In this document: positions 36,805 through 45,358 of the stretch, piece by piece
How the letters are laid out: every line of letters starts with the position of its first letter
Numbering within the stretch: the stretch's first letter is position 1
IMG/VR virus record: IMGVR_UViG_3300042691_036566
Location: 62,001 to 126,000 of that record
Source: a virus
Length of the DNA: 64,000 nucleotides
Direction: 5' to 3' (one strand)
Made by a program: the position numbers and the translations under genes
The notes under the pieces: model-generated
What the model saw: the letters and a program-made list of their open reading frames with translations, nothing else
Database searches by the model: none
What the model was told of the DNA's origin: nothing

Positions 36805-37121
36805 AAATAGATAATATAAATAATATGTGGAGAGGTTGGATGGTAGGAAATTTCAATCCGAGCGTTTATAAAACTGACCTCTTTGAAGTTGGAATACTTA
36901 TTCATAAAAAAGGTGAAAAGTGGCCTAAACATTATCATAAAATTGCTACAGAAATTAACTGCTTAATTTCTGGTAAGATGGTAATATGCGGAAAAGAAAT
37001 CAACCCAGGTGATATTTTTATTCTTGAACCGCTAGAAATAGCAGATCCTGAATTTTTAGAAGATTGCAAAATAGTTGTTGTAAAAACAGCTTCTGTTCCA
37101 AATGATAAATATGAGGTATAA
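36801..37121 (+). CDS. Cupin-like protein
   Basis: 106 residues. FEVGILIHKKGEKWPKHYHK then EINCLISGKMVICGKEINPG is a cupin fold with HYH as the metal ligands and G-D-I-F-I-L-E-P as the closing strand. The last His position is not obvious, so it may not be catalytic. Likely a sugar-binding or epimerase/isomerase-type protein of the glycan pathway. Confidence 0.7.
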   Translation: MKIDNINNMWRGWMVGNFNPSVYKTDLFEVGILIHKKGEKWPKHYHKIATEINCLISGKMVICGKEINPGDIFILEPLEIADPEFLEDCKIVVVKTASVPNDKYEV

Positions 37122-38012
37122 ATGACTAAAGATTTTTTATTTTTTTCTTATTCTTGGGTTGATAATGCAAATTTTTATTTCAAAAAATTTGAAGAATTAG
37201 GCTATAAGTGTGATTATGTATATGAAACAAACCTAGCAGATTTTAAGCCAGTACATGATTATCAAAATATTGTTTTATATCTTCATGAGTGGAATACTAT
37301 ACCAATAACTAATAAAATAATAGATACATATTATAGATTCTCTAATCTTATTCAACACGATGATACCGACTTTGAAGATATACAAATTTGGAGCAATAGA
37401 AAACCAGACTTAATAATGCATAGAGAGTTGACAGATAATTCAAAAAATCCATGGAAAAGCCCTGTATATGGATTTCATTTTCCTGTTGCTACAAAATATG
37501 ATCAAAGATTTCAATTAAAAGAGATCGATTTATCTTTTATAGGAAGAATGACTTCTGGAAGAAGGAAACCGTTTGTTGAGCACATTAAGCAACTATCAGT
37601 GAATGAGTTAAAAAATATGAACTGGCATATTGATGTTGATGATCATGTAGGTGTAGCTGATAAAATTACTAAAAAATATACAGAAGTTATAAATTCTTCA
37701 AAAATAGGACTAAATTATTTTGGTAATTCTTATGACTCTAAAAGAACTTGGGAATTGGCAAGTACAAAATGCGCTATAATAATGCCAAAATTAAAACTAA
37801 AATCTACATCAAAAGATGGTATACTATTCGATAGTTATATAGAAATAAGAGATGATTTTCAGGATTTAAAAGAAAAAATACTTTACACAATGGAAAATAA
37901 GAGATATATTGACTATGGAGAAGCTGCGTATGAATCTTACACAAAGTTTCACACTCCCGAAAAATGCTTCGAAAAATATTATGAAATTGTAAAAAATATT
38001 TTACAATTATGA
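37122..38012 (+). CDS. GT-B glycosyltransferase (CgeB-like)
   Basis: 296 residues, starting at the base after the cupin stop. FLFFSYSWVDNANFYFKKFE at the start, DLSFIGRMTSGRRKPFVEHI in the middle and IGLNYFGNSYDSKRTWELAS near the C-terminus match 'glycosyl transferases group 1/CgeB-type' proteins with the nucleotide-sugar site E-L-A-S-T-K-C. Not seen with a partner domain. Likely adds a sugar to a surface glycan. Confidence 0.68.
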   Translation: MTKDFLFFSYSWVDNANFYFKKFEELGYKCDYVYETNLADFKPVHDYQNIVLYLHEWNTIPITNKIIDTYYRFSNLIQHDDTDFEDIQIWSNRKPDLIMHRELTDNSKNPWKSPVYGFHFPVATKYDQRFQLKEIDLSFIGRMTSGRRKPFVEHIKQLSVNELKNMNWHIDVDDHVGVADKITKKYTEVINSSKIGLNYFGNSYDSKRTWELASTKCAIIMPKLKLKSTSKDGILFDSYIEIRDDFQDLKEKILYTMENKRYIDYGEAAYESYTKFHTPEKCFEKYYEIVKNILQL

Positions 38013-38019
38013 GGAAAAT

Positions 38020-39213
38020 ATGAAATTTAATATTTTTACTAGTGAGTTGGATTACGAGAAATATTATATAGCAAAATATAAAATTAAGTCAAAAACTAAT
38101 TTAAAGGATGCTGCTTGGAATTTAGCAATCGGACAAAGCGTTGGCAATCCAAATGTTAGAAACGAATGGGAAACTGAAGAATTGTTTCAAAATCATTCTT
38201 GCCTTATTTTACATTCAGAATCAGAATTGAGCGAAAAAACTGAAGGTGAAGTAAATATTGCATTTCCTGTTGCAAACAATGACTGGCAATCTGATGGAAT
38301 TTCTCACATGATATGCCAATTAATGGGTGGTCATGTTGATATAGATATAGTTGAAAGATGTAGATTAATTGATTTAAAATTACCTAAATCTGTTACAGAC
38401 AATTTTTTAGGTCCAAAATTTGGAATCAGTGGATTTAGGAATTTTACAGGACAATATAATAAACCCCTGTTCGGAAGTATTGTTAAGCCAAAAATTGGAG
38501 TAACTCCATATATTTTACTAGAAATGGTAAAACAAATGGTTGATGGTGGTGCCGACTTTATCAAAGAAGATGAAATCATGAGCAACCCAGTGGTGGCTCC
38601 TCTTGAAAAAAGAGTAGAGATTGTTTCAAATTATCTAGCAAGCCAAAACCGTAAAGTTGTTTTCTGTCACACCATAAATTGTGATCCACATATTCTTGTA
38701 GATAGAGTAAAAAGAGTATATGAATTAGGAGGAAATGGTGTACATATTAACGTGTTTAGCGGCTTAGGTTCTTATAATAGCATAAGAAAATTAAATCTAC
38801 CTTTATTTTTACACTATCAGAGTAGCGGCGCAAAAGTTTTTACAGAGAAAGATCATAAATACAGTATTTCTTGGAAGGTTATGTGTTATTTAGCTACTTT
38901 AATGGGCGTTGATACCATCCAAACTGGTATGATTGGTGGATATAGTAATGACGATCCAGAAGAAATTTTAGAATGTATCTCAACTTTAAGAAATGGAAAC
39001 ACACTCCCAGCATTAAGTTGTGGTATGCACCCAGGGTTAGTGGAGTATGTAACTTCAAAAGTTGGTATTGACTATCTAGCAAATGCGGGTGGTGCTGTCC
39101 ATGGTCATCCTAATGGTACAATTTCTGGTGCTATGGCAATGAGACAGTCAATTGATAAAAATTATAAATCTGAATATAATATAGCTATAGAAAAATGGGG
39201 ATTGGTAAAATAA
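38020..39213 (+). CDS. RuBisCO-like protein (form IV type)
   Basis: 397 residues with RuBisCO large-subunit architecture. SIVKPKIG holds K156 and K158 (spinach K175, K177); GGADFIKEDE holds the carbamylated Lys K182 and metal ligands D184, E185; LHYQSSG has H265 (H294) but Tyr for R295; H327 aligns with Ser284; loop 6 reads GMIGGYSND without K334; SCGMHPG and NAGGAVHGHPNG keep S379 and the phosphate-binding glycines. So the enolisation centre is present but carboxylase residues are missing: an RLP, which in bacteria act as enolases, isomerases or decarboxylases on sugar-like phosphates. Between glycosyltransferase and methyltransferase genes. Confidence 0.87.
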   Translation: MKFNIFTSELDYEKYYIAKYKIKSKTNLKDAAWNLAIGQSVGNPNVRNEWETEELFQNHSCLILHSESELSEKTEGEVNIAFPVANNDWQSDGISHMICQLMGGHVDIDIVERCRLIDLKLPKSVTDNFLGPKFGISGFRNFTGQYNKPLFGSIVKPKIGVTPYILLEMVKQMVDGGADFIKEDEIMSNPVVAPLEKRVEIVSNYLASQNRKVVFCHTINCDPHILVDRVKRVYELGGNGVHINVFSGLGSYNSIRKLNLPLFLHYQSSGAKVFTEKDHKYSISWKVMCYLATLMGVDTIQTGMIGGYSNDDPEEILECISTLRNGNTLPALSCGMHPGLVEYVTSKVGIDYLANAGGAVHGHPNGTISGAMAMRQSIDKNYKSEYNIAIEKWGLVK

Positions 39214-39821
39214 TGAAAAAATGGCAATCTGATTTATTAAGAGACATAAGATTTAATGATTCAAGAGATGATTCAGATCTTCCTCTAAGTGAAACAACTG
39301 ATGTATATTATGATGGACAAAATGGTGAATTTACTCCATGCAATCATGAAAGCTTAAAAAAATATTTTTTAACAGTTAAAGATAGATGTAGAGCTATTTT
39401 AGAGATAGGAATTGCTAGAAGTGAATTTGGTAGTTCATATACACTTGTAAAAAACAAAAACAAAGACTGTGTATATATTGGAGTAGATATCAGAGATTGT
39501 TCATTTTTGAATGACGAAGAGAATAATGTTTATACTCTTCAAACAAAATCTGAAAATTATTCTGAAATATTAGAATTCATAAAATCTAAAGGAGTTGAGG
39601 AAATAGATTTTATTTTTATAGATGGTTGGCATAGTATAAATCAAGTATATGCAGAGTGGGAATTTACAAACTTATTATCCGAATATGGAATTGTTGGATT
39701 TCACGATACGAACAACCATCCAGGACCAAAACTGTTTGTCCAAAATTTAAATTTTGATTGGGTAGTTCAGAAAGAATGTTTAACAGATCATGGAATTTCT
39801 TTTGTATGGAAAAAACAGTAA
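39213..39821 (+). CDS. Class I SAM-dependent methyltransferase-like
   Basis: 202 residues from ATG 39213, at the stop of the RLP gene (TAATG). AILEIGIARSEFGSSYTLVK (motif I), VYIGVDIRDC (acidic end of strand 2), IDFIFIDGWHSINQVYAEWE and GIVGFHDTNNHPG match the Methyltransf_24 type used in sugar O-methylation and related tailoring. Likely methylates a sugar of the glycan. Confidence 0.75.
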   Translation: MKKWQSDLLRDIRFNDSRDDSDLPLSETTDVYYDGQNGEFTPCNHESLKKYFLTVKDRCRAILEIGIARSEFGSSYTLVKNKNKDCVYIGVDIRDCSFLNDEENNVYTLQTKSENYSEILEFIKSKGVEEIDFIFIDGWHSINQVYAEWEFTNLLSEYGIVGFHDTNNHPGPKLFVQNLNFDWVVQKECLTDHGISFVWKKQ

Positions 39822-40591
39822 TAATTCAAGGCGAAATACAAAATAATATGGTGCAGAGATCCATAAACCAAATAAGGGAATGGTTTGATGGAGAATTAAT
39901 AATATCAACTTGGGAAGGACAAAATAATAATTTAAGCGGATATGATAAAATATTATTTTGTAAAGATCCCGGACCTGGGCCTTTTAATGGTTTATTGCCT
40001 GTACAACAACATTGCAATCTAAAAAGACAGTTATATGGGCTTAAAAAAGCACTAGAAGAAAGTTCAAATGATCTTATATTCAAGATAAGAAATGATTGTT
40101 TGGTAACTAAAAATATTTTTAGTTATTTTAATTTTGAAAAAGCATTTGGAGAATATAAAATCTTTGATAGTAAAGTAGTGGTCAGTAATATGATGACCAT
40201 AAACCCAGACTCCACATCAGAACCAAAACCTTGGTTTAGAATTTCTGATTGGTTTTATTTAGGCATGAAAGAAGATATTAAAAAAATTTGTGATGTATAT
40301 GATGACTTAGAGAAAACAGACTTTTCTAATTCTTTTTTTGGAACTGAACATATATTATCTTTTAATCTGATAAAAAAATATATCTACAAGGATTTAACCC
40401 TAGAAGACTACATAACTCTGACAAGAGATTCGTGGAAATATATATTAAACAACTATAAGGTTATAGATACAAAAAGCACTGCAGGTATTATAAATATTGG
40501 AAAATGGATTAATCAACCAGAATATTTATCATGTTATTTAACAGAAGAACAATACAAAGAAAGAATTTCTGATGAAAATTATATCACATAG
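39806..40591 (+). CDS. WavE-like LPS/capsule glycosyltransferase B
   Basis: 261 residues from ATG 39806, overlapping the methyltransferase by 16 bases. VIIQGEIQNNMVQRSINQIR and LIISTWEGQNNNLSGYDKIL, then LIFKIRNDCLVTKNIF, resemble WavE LPS-synthesis proteins. Paralogous in outline to 36064. EHILSFNLIKKYI and TAGIINIGKW follow. Overlaps the next gene by 20 bases. Confidence 0.68.
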   Translation: MEKTVIIQGEIQNNMVQRSINQIREWFDGELIISTWEGQNNNLSGYDKILFCKDPGPGPFNGLLPVQQHCNLKRQLYGLKKALEESSNDLIFKIRNDCLVTKNIFSYFNFEKAFGEYKIFDSKVVVSNMMTINPDSTSEPKPWFRISDWFYLGMKEDIKKICDVYDDLEKTDFSNSFFGTEHILSFNLIKKYIYKDLTLEDYITLTRDSWKYILNNYKVIDTKSTAGIINIGKWINQPEYLSCYLTEEQYKERISDENYIT

Positions 40592-40985
40592 AGGAAATTT
40601 AAATGGCATAGAAAGAAATCTGGAAAACAATCCAGATAGGATCTTAGAAGTAATAAAAAAATTTGAAGTTGAAGTAGATGTTTGGTATGTAAATAATAAA
40701 TGGTTTTTAGGACACGATTTACCAACATACGAAGTAACAAATTTTTTCTTTAGCAATAAAATGTGGCTACATGCTAAAAATTTTGATGCTTGTATCAGAC
40801 TGAAAAATACTGAGTTAAATTGGTTTTGGCATGAAAATGATAAAATTACTTTAACTAGTAAAAATTATTTATGGTGTTTTCCTGGTGTTTATATACAAGA
40901 TGGGATTACGGTAGAATTTGGACACAACAAAAACCTACCTAAAAATATATTAGGGGTATGTACCGATTTTCCTGAATTATATTAG
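40572..40985 (+). CDS. GDPD-like TIM-barrel fragment or minimal phosphodiesterase
   Basis: 137 residues. KIISHRGNLNGIERNLENNP, EVDVWYVNNKWFLGHD and TYEVTN match the start of glycerophosphodiester phosphodiesterases (HRG, E-x-D, H-D), but the protein is about half the usual length and lacks the C-terminal barrel. Similar short forms occur in phage and capsule clusters. Role could be removal or transfer of glycerophosphate on the glycan. Confidence 0.68.
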   Translation: MKIISHRGNLNGIERNLENNPDRILEVIKKFEVEVDVWYVNNKWFLGHDLPTYEVTNFFFSNKMWLHAKNFDACIRLKNTELNWFWHENDKITLTSKNYLWCFPGVYIQDGITVEFGHNKNLPKNILGVCTDFPELY

Positions 40986-40994
40986 AGGAATTAT

Positions 40995-41939
40995 ATGATT
41001 ATTATAACTGGCGGCTCTGGATTACTTGGAAGTGCATTTAAAAAAATATTACCGGATGCTCTCTATCCAACACATAAAGAATTAAACTTAGAAAACTATG
41101 ATGATACTCATCGATATTTTGATAATTTTAATGAATTCTCCGAATCAAAAATAAAAGCAGTAATACATTTAGCAGGAAAGGTTGGAGGAGTAAAAGCAAA
41201 TACTCGCTATATTTCTGATTTTTATAACACAAACTCTGAGATAAATAACAACATTATTCAATCTTGTATATTTACAGATGTCCCAAAGTTAATTTGTTGT
41301 CTATCAACGTGTATATACCCAGACGAAAAATATGTAAATTATCCACTAACTGAAGATCAGCTTCATAATGGCCCTCCACATGATTCAAATTTTGGATATG
41401 CTTATGCAAAACGTATGGTTGATGTTCAATTAAAAGCAGCAAATCAACAATACAGTACAGAATATATATCAGTTATTCCAAACAACATGTATGGAGAACA
41501 TGATAATTTTGATCTTGAGAATGGTCATGTTATCCCATCTTTAATCCGTAAAATCTGGGAGGCAAAAATTAATAATAAACCATCGTTTGAAGTTTGGGGT
41601 GATGGTGAAGTTTATCGTGAGTTTACTTATGCTGAAGATATTGCTAAAGCGATAAAATTCTTATTAGATAATAATTATACCGGAGATCCAGTAAATATTG
41701 GATCTACTAAAGAATACAAATTAAAAGATGTTATTACTTTAATTTCTAAAGAATTAGAATATAATGGTGATATAACGTATGATAATAAAAAACCAAAAGG
41801 ACAAATTCGTAAACCAACTTCTAATAAAAAATTTCTAGATTTAGGATGGAAAGAAGAAACGTATACAAGTTTAGAAGTAGGGATAAAGAAGACTTGTGAC
41901 TGGTTTAAAAAAAATTATCCAAATATAAGAGGAGTATAA
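40995..41939 (+). CDS. fcl: GDP-L-fucose synthase
   Basis: 314 residues. IIITGGSGLLGSAFKKILPD (NADP site), LSTCIYPDE with the catalytic Ser/Cys, FGYAYAKRMVDVQLKA (YxxxK) and WGDGEVYREFTYAEDIAKAI match Fcl/WcaG. It epimerises and reduces the product of Gmd to GDP-L-fucose. Gmd and Fcl lie at the two ends of the glycan operon, so the donor sugar is probably made for the transferases between them. Confidence 0.92.
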   Translation: MIIITGGSGLLGSAFKKILPDALYPTHKELNLENYDDTHRYFDNFNEFSESKIKAVIHLAGKVGGVKANTRYISDFYNTNSEINNNIIQSCIFTDVPKLICCLSTCIYPDEKYVNYPLTEDQLHNGPPHDSNFGYAYAKRMVDVQLKAANQQYSTEYISVIPNNMYGEHDNFDLENGHVIPSLIRKIWEAKINNKPSFEVWGDGEVYREFTYAEDIAKAIKFLLDNNYTGDPVNIGSTKEYKLKDVITLISKELEYNGDITYDNKKPKGQIRKPTSNKKFLDLGWKEETYTSLEVGIKKTCDWFKKNYPNIRGV

Positions 41940-41940
41940 A

Positions 41941-42120
41941 ATGAAATTATCTGACCAAGCTTTAACATGTGTTATGGTAGCTTTACAAAAAAGTCTAATG
42001 GAACAAACTGATATTGTTCCACTTATGAAAAGTTTTGATCTAGAATTAGAAGATGGAGAGTTAGTTGTTGTAAATCCACCTGTTGCTATGAAACTATCGG
42101 AAGACCAAGCGGGAGAATGA
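41941..42120 (+). CDS. 59-residue phage protein
   Basis: ATG 41941, two bases after the fcl stop; AGAGGAG upstream. KLSDQALTCVMVALQKSLME then DLELEDGELVVVNPPV. I recall similar short proteins next to structural genes of marine T4-like phages. It may begin the structural gene block. Overlaps the next gene by four bases. Confidence 0.62.
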   Translation: MKLSDQALTCVMVALQKSLMEQTDIVPLMKSFDLELEDGELVVVNPPVAMKLSEDQAGE

Positions 42121-42377
42121 TCATGCCATTATATACATACGAATGTAAACAGTGTGAATATAAATTTGATTCTTTTCACAGCATGAATGAAAGTTTAAAA
42201 CTATGTGAAAAGTGCGGAAAAGAAACTTTGGAAAGAATCCCACAACTATTAACTTCCTATTCTAAACAAAAATCCGAAAGAGACATGGCTGGTGAAAGAG
42301 TCGAAAAATTTATAGAGGATTCCAGAAAGTTATTATTGGATTCTAAACAAGAACTTAAAGGAAGAGAATATAAATGA
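42117..42377 (+). CDS. FmdB-type zinc-ribbon protein
   Basis: 86 residues (84 from the second ATG at 42123). MPLYTYECKQCEYKFDSFHS with CEKCGKETLERIP is the FmdB zinc ribbon (C-x2-C...C-x2-C). In phages such proteins are small and lie near tail or regulatory genes. The C-terminal half is a charged helix. Zinc-binding is clear; role unknown. Confidence 0.78.
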   Translation: MIMPLYTYECKQCEYKFDSFHSMNESLKLCEKCGKETLERIPQLLTSYSKQKSERDMAGERVEKFIEDSRKLLLDSKQELKGREYK

Positions 42378-42676
42378 TACTTTTAACAATCCTTTTTTTA
42401 TCGGCACTTATAAATATTGTATTAATTTGGTATTGTAGAAAGTTAGTAAAAAATCTATGGTATGGTATATCTAATGTAGATGAACTTCAGAAACTATTAA
42501 ATGAATATTCAAATTCTTTACAGTCTGTTTATGAATTAGAAGAATTCTATGGTGATGAAACAATTAAAATTGCTATAGAGAATACAAAATTAATCGTTGA
42601 AGCATGTCGTGTATATAAAGAAACTATAATTCAAAAACAGGAAGAAAAAAAAGTTGAAGAAAAGAACAGAGAATGA
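42374..42676 (+). CDS. Membrane-anchored coiled-coil protein
   Basis: 100 residues, ATGA overlap. An N-terminal membrane helix (LLTILFLSALINIVLIWY) then VDELQKLLNEYSNSLQSVYE, FYGDETIKIAIENTKLIVEA and a Lys/Glu coiled coil. Similar proteins precede the late sigma gene in T4-like marine phages. Overlaps it by 23 bases. Confidence 0.62.
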   Translation: MILLTILFLSALINIVLIWYCRKLVKNLWYGISNVDELQKLLNEYSNSLQSVYELEEFYGDETIKIAIENTKLIVEACRVYKETIIQKQEEKKVEEKNRE

Positions 42677-43373
42677 TAACAAAGAAAATAAGATCTATTT
42701 TTCTAAGACGCATGAAGATGCGATTTTAGAATACGCAACTATAATAGATCATAAAAGAAGAACAGAATTATATATAACTCTAATACAACCAGCGTTTAAT
42801 GAAATGGTTGATAAAATTGTATATACGTATAAATTTAATACGCTTCCTAATATTCAAGACTTAAAAGATGAATGTAAAATTTGGCTTACGACCATATTGG
42901 ATAAATACGATGTATCCAAAGGGTCTAAAGCCTTTTCTTATTTTTCGGTTATTACAAAAAATTGGTTCATCCATAAGGTAAAAAAAATACAAAACAGTAA
43001 AGAAGTGTGTATAGATGATATAGGAAATTTAGCCGAGGATGAAAATTTTATATCTTATAATACATACGATCAAAAAAGAGAAGAAACAGAATTTTGGACA
43101 GCTCTATGGAAAGAAATAGATTCATGGCAACCTGAAAAAATGAAGCAAAATGAATTAAAAGTCTTTAAGGCTATAAAAGTTTTACTAGAAAGTCCCGAAA
43201 GTATACAAATTTTTAATAAAAAAGCTATTTATCTTTACATAAGAGAGATGACTGGTTTAAGTACAAAACAAGTTGTAAACAACTTAAAAAAATTTAGAGG
43301 TAGATATACACACTTTAAAAATGATTGGGATGAAGGAAAGATAACACATCTATGGAGCGAAGAAGATGAGTAA
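42654..43373 (+). CDS. gp55-like late sigma factor
   Basis: 239 residues; the start is probably TTG 42654, because no ATG lies before the conserved part. KDECKIWLTTILDKYDVSKG, then SKAFSYFSVITKNWFIHKVK is the region-2-like core of T4 gp55-type sigma factors, which with gp33 and the sliding clamp direct late transcription from TATAAATA-type promoters. Longer than T4 gp55 (185) with an acidic C-terminus (THLWSEEDE). It heads the baseplate block it presumably controls. Confidence 0.82.
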   Translation: MKKRTENDNKENKIYFSKTHEDAILEYATIIDHKRRTELYITLIQPAFNEMVDKIVYTYKFNTLPNIQDLKDECKIWLTTILDKYDVSKGSKAFSYFSVITKNWFIHKVKKIQNSKEVCIDDIGNLAEDENFISYNTYDQKREETEFWTALWKEIDSWQPEKMKQNELKVFKAIKVLLESPESIQIFNKKAIYLYIREMTGLSTKQVVNNLKKFRGRYTHFKNDWDEGKITHLWSEEDE

Positions 43374-43650
43374 ATCATTACAAGATTTTATAGAAAAATC
43401 TGTACAAAATATAGAGCAAGATAGAGCAGTTGCTTCCTATCTTTTAACTCGTTTAGTAGATAAAATGAAAGATGATGCATCTTCACACCAAAACTTAGGT
43501 CATATTGCAGCACAATATTTAGAAACTCTTCAAAGATCAAATGAACAGATGGTTAAATTAACTGCAATCGTTCAAAAGAAAGAAGGAAATAAAGAAAAGC
43601 TTTCCGAAAGAGAAATTGATGGTCTCTTTGACATGATAAAGGAGAACTAA
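43366..43650 (+). CDS. 94-residue helical protein after the late sigma gene
   Basis: Overlaps the sigma gene by eight bases. SLQDFIEKSVQNIEQDRAVA, then HIAAQYLETLQRSNEQMVKL and SEREIDGLFDMIKEN: an all-helical protein whose homologues accompany late-gene regions of T4-like marine phages. T4 gp33, the late coactivator, has a comparable size and acidic end, but I cannot claim homology. A small terminase subunit is another thought. Confidence 0.58.
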   Translation: MSKSLQDFIEKSVQNIEQDRAVASYLLTRLVDKMKDDASSHQNLGHIAAQYLETLQRSNEQMVKLTAIVQKKEGNKEKLSEREIDGLFDMIKEN

Positions 43651-43654
43651 AAAA

Positions 43655-45349
43655 ATGAGTCAAGTTAGAGGTTTAAATTTCGTTTCTGCTGATTTATTTA
43701 GGAGCGAATTAAATGCTCAAACTTCTACCGTGCAAAGCGCACTAAAAGAAGTCCTAAGAGAAAAATATACGCCGGATGCTCTAGGTGGAACTGTATTTTA
43801 CGCAGGAACAGTTCTAAAACAAATAGAATCAGCAGACCCAGGTGAAGAAACTTTCTCCTTGGCATTTATGAATATTCCACCTAGACCTTCAACCGGCACA
43901 CCGCCAGAAGGCGAATCTGTTACTTCCGAACAAGCACCAGTTGCAGATACTTCATTGGTTATACGAAAATTTATTGTATATATCCCAGAAGTTCATGCTG
44001 GATTGCCAGCACCGGAAACGCTACCAGAATTACAAAATGGCCTAGAAGCCTCTAAAGAAGATAAAGAAAAATTTGCCAGAACAGAACAAAAAATGGCAAG
44101 TTATACGCAAGTAGCAGAATTTAATCCAGGTAAAAATGAGAACATCCAGCCGGGTGATGGCGTTTGGATTATGTTCCAAAATGCTAGAACTAGAGAGAAT
44201 GGCTTTTTAATATCTAAAATAGTATCTGAACCAAACATGTCTGGTCCAAATGGAGCATATGGTTCAGCTGCTGGAGGCCCAGCTGGCTCTGGAATCGTTG
44301 GTGCTGCATTTACTGGCGGCTCTGTTGCTCCCGATGGTAATAAAGGTGATCCATCTATGCCACCTGGATATAATGGAAGATGGATAGTTGATTATAGTGA
44401 AATTATTGATACCATGATAAATTCAAAAGGATGTCTATATAGATATGGATGGTATCCAAATTTTTATGAACCAGGAAAATTTTCTGGTGCATTAAATGGC
44501 AAAGGCAATAGAAGCCCACCAGACGAATGTTTAACACATGAAGGATGGAAAAATTATAGTGCCAAGTATCCTAATGCAAATTGGTATCCAAGTGGACCAT
44601 GGGAAGCTATGTATGTAGGACTTGACTGTATTGGATATTGCAGATATTGCCTAATAAAAATAGGAGCTTTAGATCCAAAAGCACCAGGGCCACCTGGTTA
44701 CAGTACTGTTGCATATGGAATTGGTCAAAATAACGCAAAAGGGTTTTTTCAACTATTTTGTAACAGAGTACCAATTGGACAACAAGTTCCTGGAGATGTA
44801 GTTATATACGCTGGTGGTGCTCACATTATGATGGTTGTATCATATCCTGATCCTTCACATGGTAATCATTCTATAGTTTGGGGAGCAAATGGACCTGGAG
44901 CGCCTTGTGATGCAGATATGGCAGATTCTGGAATAGGAGTAGATACCCCAGGAGCTAAATCTTGGTGTGCAAAAAGTAAAGAATACAATCATGATGTATG
45001 GTTTAAACCACAATATGGAGATTGGTGGAAAGCTTTTGCTGGATATTATCGAGTAAAACCTCAATTTGCTAGAAAAGAACTTTTATCAACATCTGGGGCT
45101 TTAGAGAAAAGTGGTAATTTTCCTAAAAATTATGCGAATCAATATAAATATCCTGCATCCGTTTCTGTCCATCCACCAGCTGTAATAAAAGCTCCAGATA
45201 TAGCAAAAGAAAGAAGAGTTTGGTTATTAGCAAACAATCTTCATCAAAGAAGTGGAAGAAGAAAAGGCTCGGCAAATCCGATGTCTGGAACACCAGCTAT
45301 CGCTGGTGGTGGTAAAGCAATAACAGCATCTAAATCACGTACTGTATAG
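43655..45349 (+). CDS. Tail/baseplate protein with NlpC/P60-like hydrolase domain
   Basis: 564 residues. The N-terminal ~200 residues look like a baseplate hub domain (LFRSELNAQTSTVQSALKEV; WIMFQNARTRENGFLIS, OB-like). A Gly/Ala/Pro linker leads to a cysteine-peptidase-like domain: GLDCIGYCRYC (C325), GQQVPGDVVIYAGGAHIMMV (H390) and SIVWGANG, as in NlpC/P60 peptidoglycan hydrolases. It could open the cell wall during DNA entry. Starts four bases after the previous stop. Confidence 0.78.
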   Translation: MSQVRGLNFVSADLFRSELNAQTSTVQSALKEVLREKYTPDALGGTVFYAGTVLKQIESADPGEETFSLAFMNIPPRPSTGTPPEGESVTSEQAPVADTSLVIRKFIVYIPEVHAGLPAPETLPELQNGLEASKEDKEKFARTEQKMASYTQVAEFNPGKNENIQPGDGVWIMFQNARTRENGFLISKIVSEPNMSGPNGAYGSAAGGPAGSGIVGAAFTGGSVAPDGNKGDPSMPPGYNGRWIVDYSEIIDTMINSKGCLYRYGWYPNFYEPGKFSGALNGKGNRSPPDECLTHEGWKNYSAKYPNANWYPSGPWEAMYVGLDCIGYCRYCLIKIGALDPKAPGPPGYSTVAYGIGQNNAKGFFQLFCNRVPIGQQVPGDVVIYAGGAHIMMVVSYPDPSHGNHSIVWGANGPGAPCDADMADSGIGVDTPGAKSWCAKSKEYNHDVWFKPQYGDWWKAFAGYYRVKPQFARKELLSTSGALEKSGNFPKNYANQYKYPASVSVHPPAVIKAPDIAKERRVWLLANNLHQRSGRRKGSANPMSGTPAIAGGGKAITASKSRTV

Positions 45350-45358
45350 AGAAAAAAT

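Noticed and set aside
38020-39213. True carboxylating RuBisCO
   Set aside because: Residues equivalent to R295, H327 and K334 appear replaced, so carbon fixation is not supported.
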